Assembly (NCBI RefSeq): GCF_022201045.2 | Contig: NC_068558.1 | Location: forward strand, 15,033,501 to 15,097,500 | Direction: 5' to 3' | DNA: 64,000 nt | DNA from: Citrus sinensis | Lineage: Eukaryota; Streptophyta; Magnoliopsida; Sapindales; Rutaceae | Shown here: positions 1 to 12,624 of the stretch, piece by piece | Position numbering within the stretch: position 1 is the stretch's first letter | Layout: each line of letters begins with the position of its first letter | The notes under the pieces: generated by a model | Told to the model about the DNA's origin: nothing | Seen by the model: only the letters and a program-made list of their open reading frames with translations | Databases searched by the model: none | Made by a program: the position numbers and the translations under genes

Positions 1-64
1 ATCTTGAGAAAGCATTAGAACTTTTGATCAATTATATGGAGATTTTGAGTAATCTAAAGGGACG

Positions 65-400
65 ATGAACCCAGAAGATGATATTAAGACTCGTGACCTT
101 AAACAAGGAGAGAAAGAAAACCTTAAAGACTTTATTAAAAGATATCATAGAGCAATTCTTGAGCTTGAAACTTTCAATCATCCTCAAGTTTTAAGGGGAC
201 TGAAAGAGAGGGTGAAGATAGGCCAACTATGGTACAATATGAAGGCACCAGCAATTAACTCATATTTGACAGTTCATGTCCAATTGATGATGGATATAGA
301 GATTGAAAAGGAGAAAGTAGGATGTAAGCAACTAGAGGAATCGAGGAGAAAAGAGAGGAGGGCACAAAGGGGAAGTGGACCCGTTATATATATATACTAG
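65..400 (+). pseudogene. Gag fragment (Tat-type retrotransposon)
   Basis: A 111-codon open segment holds the retrotransposon gag core: a KENLKDFIKRYHRAILELE stretch, then NHPQVLRGLKERVKIGQLWY. The same motif order occurs in the broken gag of the Tat-type element at 14280-14480 (FVKRYHRAVLDLG, then ALRGLKEGVRIGRLWY), so the two are relatives. The N-terminal half of gag and the nucleic-acid-binding tail are not in this frame. Charged residues dominate the C-terminus. It is a dead fragment, not a host gene. Confidence 0.7.
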
Positions 401-1102
401 GACAAGTTGTCGTAAAAACAATTGAATGGTGTGAAGAGAGCACCCTACTCGTGGCATTATTTCTTGTCTTGACCTAATCCAACATACACAAATAAAGCCA
501 ACTCAGGATCCCTTTAATAAAAAGCAATTAAAAAGTCTTACTCAACAAAATATTTGCGCCCAATTAGGACAACCAAGTGACCAACAGAAAAACTAACTAA
601 GACAAAAGGTCAAACAAATCAGGTGTAAACCTTCTATCACCACTAATTCTTTCTAGCTAGACATAAAGCTTCTCAAGAGATAGAACCACACATGAGTAGA
701 CTATACTTTATAGACAATTAATATACACCTTTAAAGGTCTCATTAGAAAAGTTGTACCACTCCATTAAAGATCGAGTGCTGTTGTACCCTCTAACATCTC
801 TCAAAGAGCAACTAACAAACATGACAAGAGTAAATTCTGCGAATTTCATGACAACTATGGCCAGATCATGGTGCATTGTCGTGATTTAAAAAATAAGGTC
901 AAAGATCTAGTAAGAAATTGTTATTTAAATGAGTATGTAAATATATTATTTCCATTGGCAGATGAGCAAAAGTTGCTTGAAAAGGTGAGTAATGAAGATG
1001 TAACACGGGAAGAGTCAATGCTAGAGTTATTGTAAAAGGCCAACATTAGTATAGGACTCAAATAGTGCTAAAAAAATTATGAAAGCTATAGTATGAGCAG
1101 TC

Positions 1103-1327
1103 ATGACGTTCTTTTCAATATACCATATTACCATTGGAAAAAGGTGCAAAGACCAAATTATTTGCAATTATAAGGAGGGAGTTATGTACCAATACAAAGA
1201 TGTGGTGTTTATAAAAGCCAATGCTGTAAGCAAAGAATATAAAAGGATTTTGATAGACTCTGGCAGCTCATTTGACATCATTTTTAAAGCCACTTTAGAC
1301 AAGATGGACCTAAAAATAAAGCCATAA
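1103..1327 (+). pseudogene. Retropepsin-like protease fragment
   Basis: A 74-codon segment ends in an ILIDSGSSFDIIF motif, the D-S/T-G-S/A active site of gypsy aspartic protease with its usual hydrophobic surroundings. Upstream, KDVVFIKANAVSKEYKRI matches the strand that precedes the catalytic loop in Tat-type elements. The flap and C-terminal half run into stops after KIKP. It lies about 160 bp after the gag tail segment, the expected gag-protease order. Confidence 0.65.
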
Positions 1328-1924
1328 GTAATTCATTGAATGGATTCGTTGTTAATGCTACTAGGGGTTGTAGAACTACTTGTAATTATTGATTTAAAAT
1401 CCTTCAAAATAACCATGATGTTAGATTTTATTATAGTAGAGGAGAATAGTCCAAGATAATATTTGGATAACCTCTTTTCAGGATCAATAAATTTGTTTTT
1501 TCCATCTATTATCTAACAATTAAATACTAAATAAATGGAATGGTAAAAGTTGTAAAAGGCAGCTAGAGAATTGTGAGGAGCTACTCTATGATGGTAGCTA
1601 AAGAAACAATACAGATAATATCCCTTAATGCTCGAGGAGATTCTAAAAAGAACAAATAAGAACCTATTAAAACCCTCTAAATAGCAAAGGTAAAGTTAGA
1701 TGACTTGAAAAAATTATTTAAATAGGGTTTAAGTTTGGGGATGACTTAAGGATAAGGTTGATGGAATTCTTGCAAAGATATTCTAATAATCTAATGTATT
1801 TGCTTGGTCGTATAAAGACATACTAGATATCGACCCTGAGGTGGGTTTTCATAGATTATCCACGAGTAAGACTCTAGGCCAGTAAAGCAGAAAATGAGAT
1901 GCTTTAATTAAAAGAAGTATGGTA

Positions 1925-2160
1925 ATACATATGTGTGTAGCACTTGAGTTTGCTTTTGACCTTACTTCTACACACTAACCCTTGATGAAGATTCCAAGTC
2001 TGATAGGCTACTTCTAATAATGACAATACTTACGTTGTTCTCTATTGATTTGTTTTGGTGTTTTCATTGTGAAAAAAAGGATAGATAATTAAATCCTTTT
2101 TCTTTTATTATATTTCAATTCTTACAAGAACATTTGTGAGAGTTTTATCTTTCCTTTTCG
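1925..2160. other. Segmental duplicate of small-gene upstream spacer
   Basis: This stretch (GTGTAGCACTTGAGTTTG onward) aligns by eye with 20385-20590, which lies upstream of the small minus-strand gene at 19556-19894. It indicates that an RLP/small-gene unit also preceded RLP1, the small gene itself having been lost or replaced by the gypsy remnant. No coding potential is seen. Confidence 0.6.
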
Positions 2161-2202
2161 TGGGAGTTTATTGATAAACTTTATTTATACTGATATTTAT
2201 AC

Positions 2203-2358
<156 letters not shown>

Positions 2359-2702
2359 ACCCTGCTCTTTATTCCAGTAACTTACAAATCCTAAAAAATG
2401 ATACTGGCCGGCTGAAAGGATGCAGAAAATTAGCCGGTTGAAAGGATGCTCGTATATACTCACTGATTATACTATTTCAAAATTAAATTTATTAGCTAAA
2501 AATTCCACATTCTCGTATTTAAAAACATCTATTTACTTCATCATTAATTGATGGGTACCGTTTATTGATTTCTTTTTTCTTTTTTGTCCATTGCATGCTC
2601 GCTTAATTCACACCATTTGGACGATCGTACATTTCATGGAATATTTTTTTTTGGTCCATTAATTGCATTTCATAATTTGATGCATTTCAGATATATTAAT
2701 CA

Positions 2703-2778
2703 TTGACCAAATTGGAACATGCCTGGAAATGAAATACAAAAGTCAAAAGATATCGTCCACGAAATGCCAATATATAAG
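2703..2778 (+). promoter_or_regulatory. RLP1 promoter: W-box and TATA box
   Basis: TTGACC at 2703-2708 is a W-box core, the site bound by WRKY factors. TATATAAG at 2771-2778 is a good TATA box about 85 bp before the ATG at 2861. RLP2 has a TTGACC at 9650-9655 and a TATAAA at 9720-9725 in the same relative positions, so the arrangement was copied with the gene. Confidence 0.5.
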
Positions 2779-2860
2779 AACGCCTCTGTATTAACATTTA
2801 TCATCTGCCTCTTAACAATTTGACATTAATTGTCAAGTTTCTGAGTATTGATTCTTAGAA

Positions 2861-5787
2861 ATGATGACGGAGAGGTTCGTATGGCATTATAATCAAGTCT
2901 CCTGTGCCCTCTTCTTCTTCTACTTCTTCTTGTGTTTGTTTGGTTATTTTCAAGTGGATTGTTCATCATCTTTCCATTACTCATCTCCTAAAACAACTCA
3001 TTTCTGCCCTCCCGACCAAAGTTTAGCTTTGCTTCAATTTAAAAATAAAACTTTTTTTTTCAGTTCTGGGTATTACGCTACATGTAATGAACAAGTTTTT
3101 TATCCTAAGACGTATTCTTGGACAGAGGGTACCGACTGCTGCTCTTGGGATGGGGTAACATGTGATAATGTGACAGGAAACGTGATTGGCCTCGCAGCAG
3201 TTCCAGTAGGCTTGAAGGCAGCATCGATGACAATAGCAGCCTCTTCCATCTTTCCCATCTCCAATCTCTCAACCTTGCTTTTAACGATTTCGGTGGTTCT
3301 CAAATCTCTCCCGAGATTGGACGGCTAAAGGAATTGACATATCTTAACCTCTCTTTTTCTTATTTCGGTGGTCTAGTCCCATATGAAATCTCTCACTTGT
3401 CCAAACTAACTCATCTTGAAATTTCCCTAAATTACTTCCTGACAATCGAACAAAAAACTTTTGATTTGGTTGTGAGTAACCTAACAAATTTAAGCCTTCT
3501 CAATCTCGGAACAACAAACATGTCTTTGATCAAATCTTTTTCTCTTCTAAACTTGTCTTCAACAATGACGGCTCTCGATCTCAGTGGAGCTAGTTTACAA
3601 GGAAATTTCCCTGATGAAATTTTTCGTCTTCCAAACCATCAAGCACTCTATTTATATGGAAACAGTAAACTCACTGGTTATCTCCCAAATTCTAACTGGA
3701 GTAGTCCTCTTAGGAAGTTGTATCTTTCTTCCACTAACTTCGCAGGTAAAATACCCGATTCAATTGGAAATCTATTGTTCTTGGAGATTGTACATATCGA
3801 AGGCTGCAGTTTCACCGGGTCAATTCCAACATCAATTGGAAACCTCACTAGAGCTACTGAAATTGTGTTCGCATCAAATCATCTTACTGGCCACCTGCCC
3901 CATCATGTAAGTGGACTGTCATATTTAACCACTTTAGACCTTTCTGGAAACTCTCTACAAGGCAGGGTAACATCCTGGTTGTTCACTCTGCCTTCTTTGG
4001 TTTCTCTAGATCTTTCAAATAACATGCTCAATGGTCCTATTAATCCATTCCAGTCACCTAATTCACTACAAGAAGTTCGATTGCAAAAAAATGAGATACA
4101 TGGCACAATTCCTAGTTCCATCTTTCAACTAGTGAACCTCACTTATCTCGATCTTACATCAAACAACTTGAGTGGCACTGTCAAGTTCGACATGTTCTCA
4201 AAGTTGCAAAGCCTGCAATATCTTTATCTTTCAAACAACAGCCTGCTCTCATTTACTTCCTCTAGCAATATGGATATCAAATATTCCTTACCTAGTCTAC
4301 AGGAATTGAATTTATCTAATTGCAATGTCAACCAATTCCCAAGTTTCTTGAGAAACTCAGAAAAATTAACAAGCTTAGACCTCTCCAATGGTAGAATTCA
4401 TGGTCGAATTTCGAAACATGATTCTGAAGGATGGAAAAGTTTATTTGATCTTCATCTTTCCAACAATTTTCTGACACATATAGAGTTACATCCATGGCAG
4501 AATATTACAATTCTTGATCTGCGAAACAACAAAATCCAAGGATCAATTCTGGTTCCACCACCATCAACACAAGTCTTCTTAGTTTCCAACAACAAATTGT
4601 CCGGACAGATCCCTCCGTCGATTTGCAGTTTGAGTTCCCTTCAATATTTTTCCTTATCTCACAACAACTTGAGTGGAACGATTCCTTCATGTCTTGGAAA
4701 CTTTAGCACTCAGCTGATTATTCTGGACTTGAAGAACAACAGCCTTGAGGGTCACATCCATGATACATTTGCAAATGCAAGTTCTTTAAGGAGTCTTGAC
4801 CTTAATAGCAACAAGTTGGAAGGGCCATTACCAAGATCTTTGGCGAATTGTAGCGTCCTGCAAGTTGTCAATGTGGGGAACAACATGATAAGTGACAGAT
4901 TTCCGTGTTGGTTGGGATATCTTCCGGTGCTAAAAATTCTGGTCTTGAGATCTAATCGATTCTATGGTCCACTATGCAAGTCCAATAGTACGTTTACCTT
5001 TCAAGCCCTTCAAATCATTGATCTCTCTCATAATGAATTCACTGGTTTTCTGCCAAGAACGATCTTTGTAAGTATGGAAACAATAAAGAATGTGGAGGAA
5101 ATGGAGTTTGGACCTCAATATATTGGTGGTTTCTACTATAAAGATTCTGTAACTGTTGCAATGAAAGGACGGGATGTTCTACTGTACAAGATCTTGAGAA
5201 TATTTAGAGCTATGGATTTTTTAAGCAATCGGTTCAATGGAGAGATTCCTGAAGTACTTGGAAATTTTAAATCACTCAAAGTGCTCAACCTTTCACACAA
5301 TGGCCTGACAGGTAATATTCCGGTGTCCTTGGGGATTATGACAGCACTTGAATCATTGGACCTCTCTTTCAACAAGCTTCATGGAAGAATTCCAGAGCAG
5401 TTATTAGGTATTACAGACCTTGCATCATTAAATCTTTCATATAACCGGCTTCGGGGACGCATTCCTCGAGGCAATCAATTTAATACATTTGATAATGATT
5501 CCTACATTGGGAATATTCATTTGTGTGGGGAGCCGTTGACAGTAACATGTAGCAATGACGGGGTGCCAAAAGCACCTCCTTCGGCTTCTACTGATCATGA
5601 GGAAGATGAAATTGCAAGCTGGTTTGACTGGAAAGTGGCGAAGCTGGGGTTTGCATCTGGAGTGGTGATTGGATTGTCAATTGGATACATATTATTGTCA
5701 ATAGGGAGACCACGATGGTTAGTGAAGATGGTTGAAAGAGATCAGCAGAAGAAGGTAAGAAGACGAAGGCCAAGTGATAGAATGTAG
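2861..5787 (+). pseudogene. RLP1: LRR receptor-like protein (Cf-9/HcrVf type), one frameshift
   Basis: Single-exon gene for a cell-surface immune-receptor-like protein with no kinase. Seen in order: hydrophobic signal peptide, LRR N-terminal cap with CPPDQSLALLQFK and DCCSWDGVTCD, about 25 LRRs rich in LxxLDLSxNxLxGxIP, the loop-out (SVTVAMKGRD) before the last four LRRs, the NQFNTF/LCGEPL cap, an acidic spacer (DHEEDE), a membrane helix (GVVIGLSIGYILL) and a short basic tail. Compared with RLP2, 7 bp are missing at about 3195. The signal peptide and cap are therefore in one frame, while everything from SSRLEGSIDDN onward is in another that stays open to the stop. Expected length without the deletion is about 977 aa. 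The downstream frame alone has no ATG near its start and no signal peptide. Known relatives signal through SOBIR1 and BAK1. Confidence 0.93.
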
Positions 5788-6814
5788 AAGAAAATACAAA
5801 TAACTGAAATTAAGCTATAGGCTAAGATTAAGTTCTGGGTGTTTTTGCTGTTCAGTAATAGTTGTTTTTTTTTTTTTTTTAGTAGCAGAATCATTGGTCA
5901 TGTATGACGATTGTATGTGAAATTATGTATTAGCTTTTTAATTAAAAATCCTTCTTTCGGTTGTGTAAATAACGGTATGGCTATCTACTGAAACCAAACC
6001 ATTTCTTGTGATGCTTGCGGTTTAAATCACATGCTCCGTGCTTATCTTACTACCAGGCTCGGTGAAACCGCTTCATTAGTTAGTCAAGTGGAGCAAGTAA
6101 TTTGGATGAGATCTACATGAAAGAACAGCCATATATGTGTGACTTAAATGGTGGCAACATTGAATTGGCTACCCAACCCATCATTATAATTCATGGGTTA
6201 GCTTCATTTGTACTCACTTTCAATCCGAGATTAGTAATAATATTTTCTAGCTTATATCATTTAGCGTCTCATACTTACTCTAATCTTTATTATTTACATC
6301 AATTATCAAATACCTCCTGCCCATTTTGTCCACAGTTATAATATATTATCAACATGAGATTGCTCTGGTACTTGTATCCTTTCCCTTTCTTATTTTTCTG
6401 CTCGTTACAAGCAAAGACCAGTCTGTGGAAACCCTAATTACAAATAAAGTACACAAATCCATAAATTATCTTTGTTCCATGAAATTCAACATAAATATGG
6501 ATACAAAGATGGAAATCTTACTCCCTTTGGTGAGAAATCGAAAATGTATGTTTAATTTATAGACTTCTTTCACTCCAAAAACACACTCTCTCTCTACACT
6601 TCCACCTTCAAATTCACCTTCAACGGTATTCCTAAATGAAATTAACGTTGAAAACACTCCAAAATAACGCATCAAATCAAGTTTTAAAAGACCCAAACTT
6701 TAATTTTTCATAAACTCTAACCTTCGAATTTTCCCCATTTCAATTCTTCTTCACCAATAGCTTCTTTTTCCAAAACAATGAAAAATGCTTCTTCTTCTTC
6801 TTTTTTAAATAAGT
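5788..6814. other. RLP1 3' region and spacer, no gene seen
   Basis: AT-rich sequence with a T-run at 5867-5881 and a likely 3' UTR after RLP1. Open frames here (e.g. 6102-6341, and minus 6466-6696) are short and have no recognisable domain. Confidence 0.5.
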
Positions 6815-8120
6815 TATCCACTTTAAATTTACCCTCTTATCAAAAATATTATAAAAATTTGAATTTGTCCAATTTTCCAACCTAAAATTTGTATTGTATC
6901 AACCATCCATTAAACAGTTAATTGCTATTTATAATTGATGATGTCAAAAGGGTAATTTAAACATCTAACACAATAAATAAAAATTAAAAGAAAAATGTCG
7001 GTCATCTACCTTAATTTTACTTTGTTATTAAAAATACCATAAAAGTTTGAATTTGTGTATTTATTAGTCATTCGCCTTAAGTTTACTCTGTTATTAAAAA
7101 TACTATAAACATTTGAATTTGTTTATTTTTCCACACTATAGCTTGAATTTAATAGAATCTAAGTAAAATGACCATTTTACCTTGAATTCAAGGGCATTTT
7201 TGGCTTTGCACCATAAATAATAAATTTAAAAAAAAATCAAAACCCATCAAACCTTGGAAACTCTTTGTTTCAAAACAAAATCCACTGACAATTTTGATCC
7301 CTAACTAGAATTTGTATCAAACCCTTCGTCAATGACGTAAAATAAAAATAAAATAAAATACATCTCACTATCTTCTTCCTTATCTTCTCTTTGTCTAAAT
7401 TTTTAGAGTTTATAAAATCAACACAGAAATTGTTCAAATCTTTCATCACCTACATCCTCCATCACTAGATCCTTCAGCTAACTACTATAATGGACAAAAG
7501 TATGCATTGGGCTATGAAGACTGGCTAATGAGGAGTCTTGTGGTGGTTGCATCTATCCACGAGGTTGAGAGAAGAGGTAGTAGCAGCAACGATCAACGGG
7601 AATGGTGTCTATGACAATATAAATTAGGTTTGATTGGGTGTTTATGAAATCGAATTTAAGTGTTGGATTGATTAGGTGTTTATGAATTAGGGTTTAGGGT
7701 AATTTCTAGATTAAGTTTGATATTCAAATTTGTAAAGATAATTGAGAAGATAAATTAGATTTTTTTTCAATTAAAGAAGAAATTAGAGTGTTAAGTGTAT
7801 TTAGTTGAATATTGGTTATATAAAATGGATTTTATTTTTATTTTAAACTAATTTATTTAACATGTTAAATGTCTAAATTACTCGTGTGACGTCATCAATT
7901 ATAAATGGCAATTAACGTTTTGGTGAATGATTGATAATTTCTCAAAATTCAAGGGTAAGATGTACTTTTTACTTAGAATTTGTTAAACAACATAACAATG
8001 TAAATGTTTTGATGTTTTGGTTGACGGATGATACAAATTATAAATTTGGGGTAAAATTTTAAATAAATTAAAATTTTAATAATATTTTTGATAAGAAGAC
8101 AAAGTTGAGGTGAATTTCTT
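6815..8120. mobile_element. Long inverted-repeat (foldback-like) element
   Basis: The left arm (about 6815-6980: CTTATCAAAAATATTATAAA, then TTTATAATTGATGATGTCA) reappears in reverse complement at about 7855-8120 (CTTATCAAAAATATTATTAA, then TTTATAATTGATGACGTCA). Arms are imperfect, with indels. Shorter AAATTTGAATTTG-type repeats fill the interior. It codes for nothing recognisable and target duplications are unclear. It looks like a non-autonomous TIR/foldback element or an old nested inversion. Confidence 0.5.
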
Positions 8121-8159
8121 TTTTTCTTTAAATGCCTAATACACATAAAAGAAATGCGC

Positions 8160-8528
8160 TTCGTTTTTATTAGCCAAAAGCCTTTGGCCCATGAAAATAA
8201 AAGATTAAAAGAAAGAGTGCATAGGTTACATTTGACGACTGCCTACTGACCTTAATAGCAGCAATAACATCAAACCACCTAAAATGCGTCATGTGTCGTT
8301 AATTTGATATCAGACGGAAATAATAAAAGTGTCCTGATAACACTTTGATTCGTAACGGAAACAAGGCCATCGACCGTTGGATAAGTGCAAATATAAAAAA
8401 CGGTTCACAACGAAGATTAGACCAAATCTCTAACAAAATCACGTGCTAACAAAGGATTGGGATTGCTTTAGATCTAATCTCCCACCATAACTGAGGTTCT
8501 TTATTGATAAATAGAGGATATATTTTCA
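8160..8528. other. RLP2 far-upstream block duplicated at 39.1-39.5 kb
   Basis: Segments such as GAAACAAGGCCATCGACCG recur at about 39183-39200 (GAAACAAGGCCTTCAACGG), with matching surroundings. The RLP upstream regions were therefore duplicated together with the genes. No gene is seen. Confidence 0.55.
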
Positions 8529-9276
8529 TGGTGCATTCATTAATTGATAATCGGAATTGGTTGAAATTAAATAAGCAATTCAAATAAGTTATTTACTTAA
8601 GATATAGGAATCGAAATTGGAACGAACTGTACTCTCATTCATGTGTTTATTTTATTTTGAAATTAAAATAAACTGTTATAAGTTACTAATATATTCTTTG
8701 TTAATTGTTGCACTTAGTATTATTTGCATCTATTATAATAATAAAAATAACAAGAATAAAAAAAATGAATAATAATATTGTTAACAGTAATAAATACAAT
8801 GATGATGATGATAATTAATAAAGCTTACAATCCACCTAAAACATGCATAAATGAGTAAAATGGTAGCGGAACCCACCTGATTTTTGCATTATTTTAGTTG
8901 GGCTGTAAGTTATATTAATTGTAACTTAGCAAAACCTTAATAATATTAATAATAATAAATATTGAGGGATATATTTGTAAATATTACAAATTTTCTAAGC
9001 ATTTTCATAAATTCTGTAAGGATCAAAATGTAAAAGAAATAGTACTTGGTTGAGGTTATTTGGAGATTATGAAAATTTAATGGGAGTAAAATGGTTGTTC
9101 TGGGAACGAGAATTTCATTCTCAATCCCCTTGAGAATCAAGTTCCTATTCTCAAATTGCAAAATTTGTGGGTTCCACATACTTGATTTTCATTCCCCCTT
9201 CTCTTTTATTTAGTAAATACTCTCAATTATTTTGATTCTTAATTTCAATTTTCCCAATTTTAAAGTAAAAGCACCA
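8529..9276. mobile_element. TTA-type MITE (PIF/Harbinger-like), copy 1
   Basis: The element starts TGGTGCATTCATTAA and ends in the complement of TGGTGCTTTTACTTT. It is flanked by TCA on the left and TTA on the right, a slightly decayed 3-bp target duplication. The paralogous sequence near 39465-39495 runs through the site without it. The interior holds AAT/GATGAT-type simple repeats like copy 2 at 62117-63057. It encodes no transposase. Confidence 0.6.
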
Positions 9277-9803
9277 TTACATACTTAGTGCATATGATAT
9301 GTAATGTCAAATATAAAAATATCCTACTCTTTGGATTTTCTTGAATCGAGATTGCTCTTTTAAGTCCATACTGTGAAAAATTAACCCGTTCATTCGGTTA
9401 TCCACTACTTTTTTCTATTTTTCCCATTAATCCTTGCATCCGTTGGATTTCAGTCAACAAATGATATTGGCCGGCTGAAAGATAATTCGTGAAACTCAGC
9501 CGCGGCCGTCTCTCGTATTTATTCCATCGTATGCTTTCTTTCACGCCATTTGGAGGATAATGCATTTCATGGAATTTTTTTTATTTTTGTCCATTGCATT
9601 CCATTTCATGCATTTCAGAAAATGTTAAATGTATCATTTGAATCAATCTTTGACCAACTAGCAACACGCCCGGCCCGGAAATGAAACATAAAAGCTAAAG
9701 ATACAGTCCTTGGAATTCATATAAACACTCATCCACCTGCCTCTCAACAATTAGACATATGATAAGTAATTGTCACGTTTCTTTGCATTAATTCTTAGAA
9801 ACC
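9277..9803 (+). promoter_or_regulatory. RLP2 promoter region
   Basis: This is homologous to the RLP1 upstream region (shared TGATATTGGCCGGCTGAAAG block) and to the two halves of the RLP3 upstream region around the solo LTR. It contains a W-box core at 9650-9655 and a TATA box at 9720-9725. The ATG at 9804 aligns with that of RLP1. Confidence 0.5.
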
Positions 9804-12624
9804 ATGGAGAGGTTCATATGGCATTATAACAAAGTCTCCTGCACTCTCTTATTCTTCTACTTCCTTTTGCTTGGTTATAGTTTTCAAGTTGATTGTTCAT
9901 CACCTTTCCATCACTTTTCTTTTAAAACAACTCATTCCTGCCCTCCCGAACAAAGTTTGGCTTTGCTTCAATTTAAAAATAGCACTTCCGTCAGATCAGC
10001 GAATTACTCTTTTTGCAATGAAGAAAATTCTTCTCCTAAGACGAACTCTTGGACGGAGGGTACCGATTGTTGCTCATGGAATAGAGTAACGTGTGATAAT
10101 GTGACTGGAAACGTGGTTGGCCTCGACCTTTATAGCAGCTGCAGTTGGCTTGTAGGTACCATCGATGACAATAGCACCCTCTTTCATCTTTCACATCTCC
10201 AATCCCTCAACCTTGCTTATAGCAATTTCCTCGGTTCTCAACTCTCTCCGGAGTTTGGATGGCTGAAGGAATTGACATATCTTAACCTCTCGGCTTCCAA
10301 TTTCGGTTGTCTAGTCCCTTATGAAATGTCCCACTTGTCCAAACTAACTCATCTTGTCCTTTCCTTCTGCGTCTTGACAATCGAACAAAAAACTTTTGAT
10401 TTGCTTGCGAGTAACCTTACAAAATTAAGCCTTCTACATCTCAGAAAGACAAACATGTCTTTGATCAAACCCTTTTCTCTATTAAACTTGTCTTCAACAA
10501 TGACGGATCTCGATATGGGTGATACTGCGATGGAAGGAAATTTCCCAGACGACATTTTTCGTTTTCCAAATCTTCAAATACTCAATTTAAAACTAAACAG
10601 TCAACTCACAGGTTATCTCCCGAAGTCTAATTGGATTAGTTCTCTTAGGAAGTTGGATCTTTCTCTCAGTAATTTTTTAGGCGAAATACCATATTCAATT
10701 GGAAATCTATTTTTCTTGAAGGTTTTACATATTGGATTCTGCAATTTCACTGGGTCAATTCCAACATCAATCGGAAACCTTACCAGAGCTACTGAAATTG
10801 TGTTCGCATCAAATCATTTTACAGGCCAACTGCCTTATCATGTAAGTGGATAGTCTTATTTAACCACTTTAGACCTTTCTGGAAACTATTTCGAAGGCAG
10901 AGTACCATCTTGGTTGTTCACTCTGCCGTCTTTGATTTCTATAAACCTTGCATGGAACAAGCTCAATGGTCCTATTGATCCATTCCAGTGGCCTAATTCA
11001 CTACAGGATGTTCGTTTGGAAGAAAATGAGATCCGTGGTACAATTCCTAATTCCATCTTTCAATTAGTGAACCTCACTATTCTCGATCTTTCATCAAATG
11101 ATTTGGTGGCGCAATCAGATTTGACCAGTTCTCAAAGTTACAAAAGCTTCAATTTCTTGATCTTTCAAATAACAGCCTACTCTCATTTACCTCTTCTGCC
11201 AATATCTTTATCGAATATTCCTTACCTAGCCTTAAGATTTTGCGTTTCTCTAATTGCAATGTCAGTGAGTTCCCAAGTTTCTTGAGAAACTCAGAAAATT
11301 TAAGTGTCTTAGAGCTCTCTAACAGCAGAATTCATGGTCGGATTTCGAAATATGGTTCTCAAGGATGGAAGAGTTTGACTGTCCTTGTTCTTTCCAACAA
11401 TTTTTTGACACATATAGAGCTACATCCATGGATGAATATCACCACCCTTGATCTGTGAAACAATAGAATCCAAGGATCAATTCTGGTTCCACCACCTTCA
11501 ACTGAAATCTTCTTAGTTTCAAATAATAAATTGTCCGGACGGATCCCTCCATCTATTTGCAGCTTGAGTTTCCTTCAACATCTTTCCTTATCTAACAACA
11601 ATTTGAGCGGAACAATTCCTCCATGTCTTGGAAAGTGGAAGCTTTAGCACTGAGCTGATTACTCTGCACTTGGAGAACAACAGCCTTGAGGGTCACATCC
11701 ATAATACTTTCGCAAATGCAAGTCATTTAAGGAGTCTTGACCTTTATAGCAACAAGTTAGAAGGGCCATTACCAAGATCTCTGGCTAAATATATTAAGCT
11801 GGAAGTTGTCAATGTGGAGAACAACATGATAAGTGACTCATTTCCATGTTGGATGGGATCACTTTCGGAGCTAAAAATTCTTGTCTTGAGGTCTAATCAA
11901 TTCGATTGTCCACCATGCAACTCCAATATTACATTTCCCTTTCAAGCCCTTCGAATCATTGATCTCTCTCATACTGAATTCACTGGTTTTCTGCCAAGAA
12001 GGATTTTTCCTAGTATGGAAGCAATGAAGAATGTGGACGAACAGGGAAGACTTGAATATATGGGTAGAGCCTTCTGTGACGAGTCCATAACGGTGGCAAT
12101 GAAAGGACACGATTTTCAATTGCAAAATATCTTTGTCATGTTTAGAGCAATGGATTTTTCAAGCAATCGGTTCCACGGAGAGATTTCTGAAGTACTAGGA
12201 AACTTTAAATCACTCAAAGTGCTCAACCTTTCACACAATAGCCTGACAGGTAATATTCCGGTGTCCTTTGAGAATATGACAGCCCTTGAATCATTGGACC
12301 TCTCTTTCAACAAGCTTGATGGAAGAATCCCAGAGCAGTTGTTAAGCGTTACAGCCCTTGCATTGTTAAATCTTTCATATAACCGACTTTGGGGACGCAT
12401 TCCTCGAGGCAATCAATTTAACACATTTCAAAATGATTCCTATATTGGGAACATTCGTTTGTGTGGAGAGCCCTTGACTGTGAGATGTAGCAATGACGGC
12501 CTGCCAAAAGCACCTCGTTTGGCTTCTTTTGATCACGACGAAACTGCAAGCCGGTTTGATTGGAAAATGGCAAAGATGGGGTATGCGTCTGGACTAGTGA
12601 TTGGATTGTCCATTGGATACATGG
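9804..12624 (+). pseudogene. RLP2: LRR receptor-like protein, multiply broken, anchor split by retrotransposon
   Basis: Close paralogue of RLP1 with the same order: signal peptide, CPPEQSLALLQFK/DCCSWNRVTCD cap, LRR array, loop-out (SITVAMKGHD), LCGEPL cap and start of the membrane helix. Lesions by comparison with RLP1: TAG at 10851-10853 (CTG in RLP1); a net 1-bp deletion near 11102; TGA at 11456-11458 (CGA in RLP1, a C-to-T change); a 7-bp insertion GTGGAAG near 11633, apparently a local duplication. The frame then stays open to the insertion point of the Tat-type element at 12624, inside the helix after GLSIGYMV. The last 34 or so codons lie at 18664-18765. At least five independent breaks make it a clear pseudogene. 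Confidence 0.95.

Larger units (their letters stand above)
1..1924 (+). mobile_element. Decayed Tat-type Ty3/gypsy gag-PR-RT remnant
   Basis: Pieces of a gypsy polyprotein can be read in order on the plus strand, separated by many stops: gag at 65-400, a gag C-terminal segment near 835-940 with the H/G/H/C/L spacing that follows gag in this group, a protease piece at 1103-1327, and the N-terminal lead into reverse transcriptase near 1800-1880 (FAWSYKDILDIDPEV). RT proper, integrase and LTRs are missing. Positions 425-465 resemble the last 40 bases of the window, so both ends carry the same family. The homology ends near 1924, where a duplicated host spacer begins. Confidence 0.75.

Noticed and set aside
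6466-6696. 76-codon minus-strand frame
   Set aside because: No domain, no paralogue elsewhere in the window, AT-rich spacer; looks like repeat sequence.
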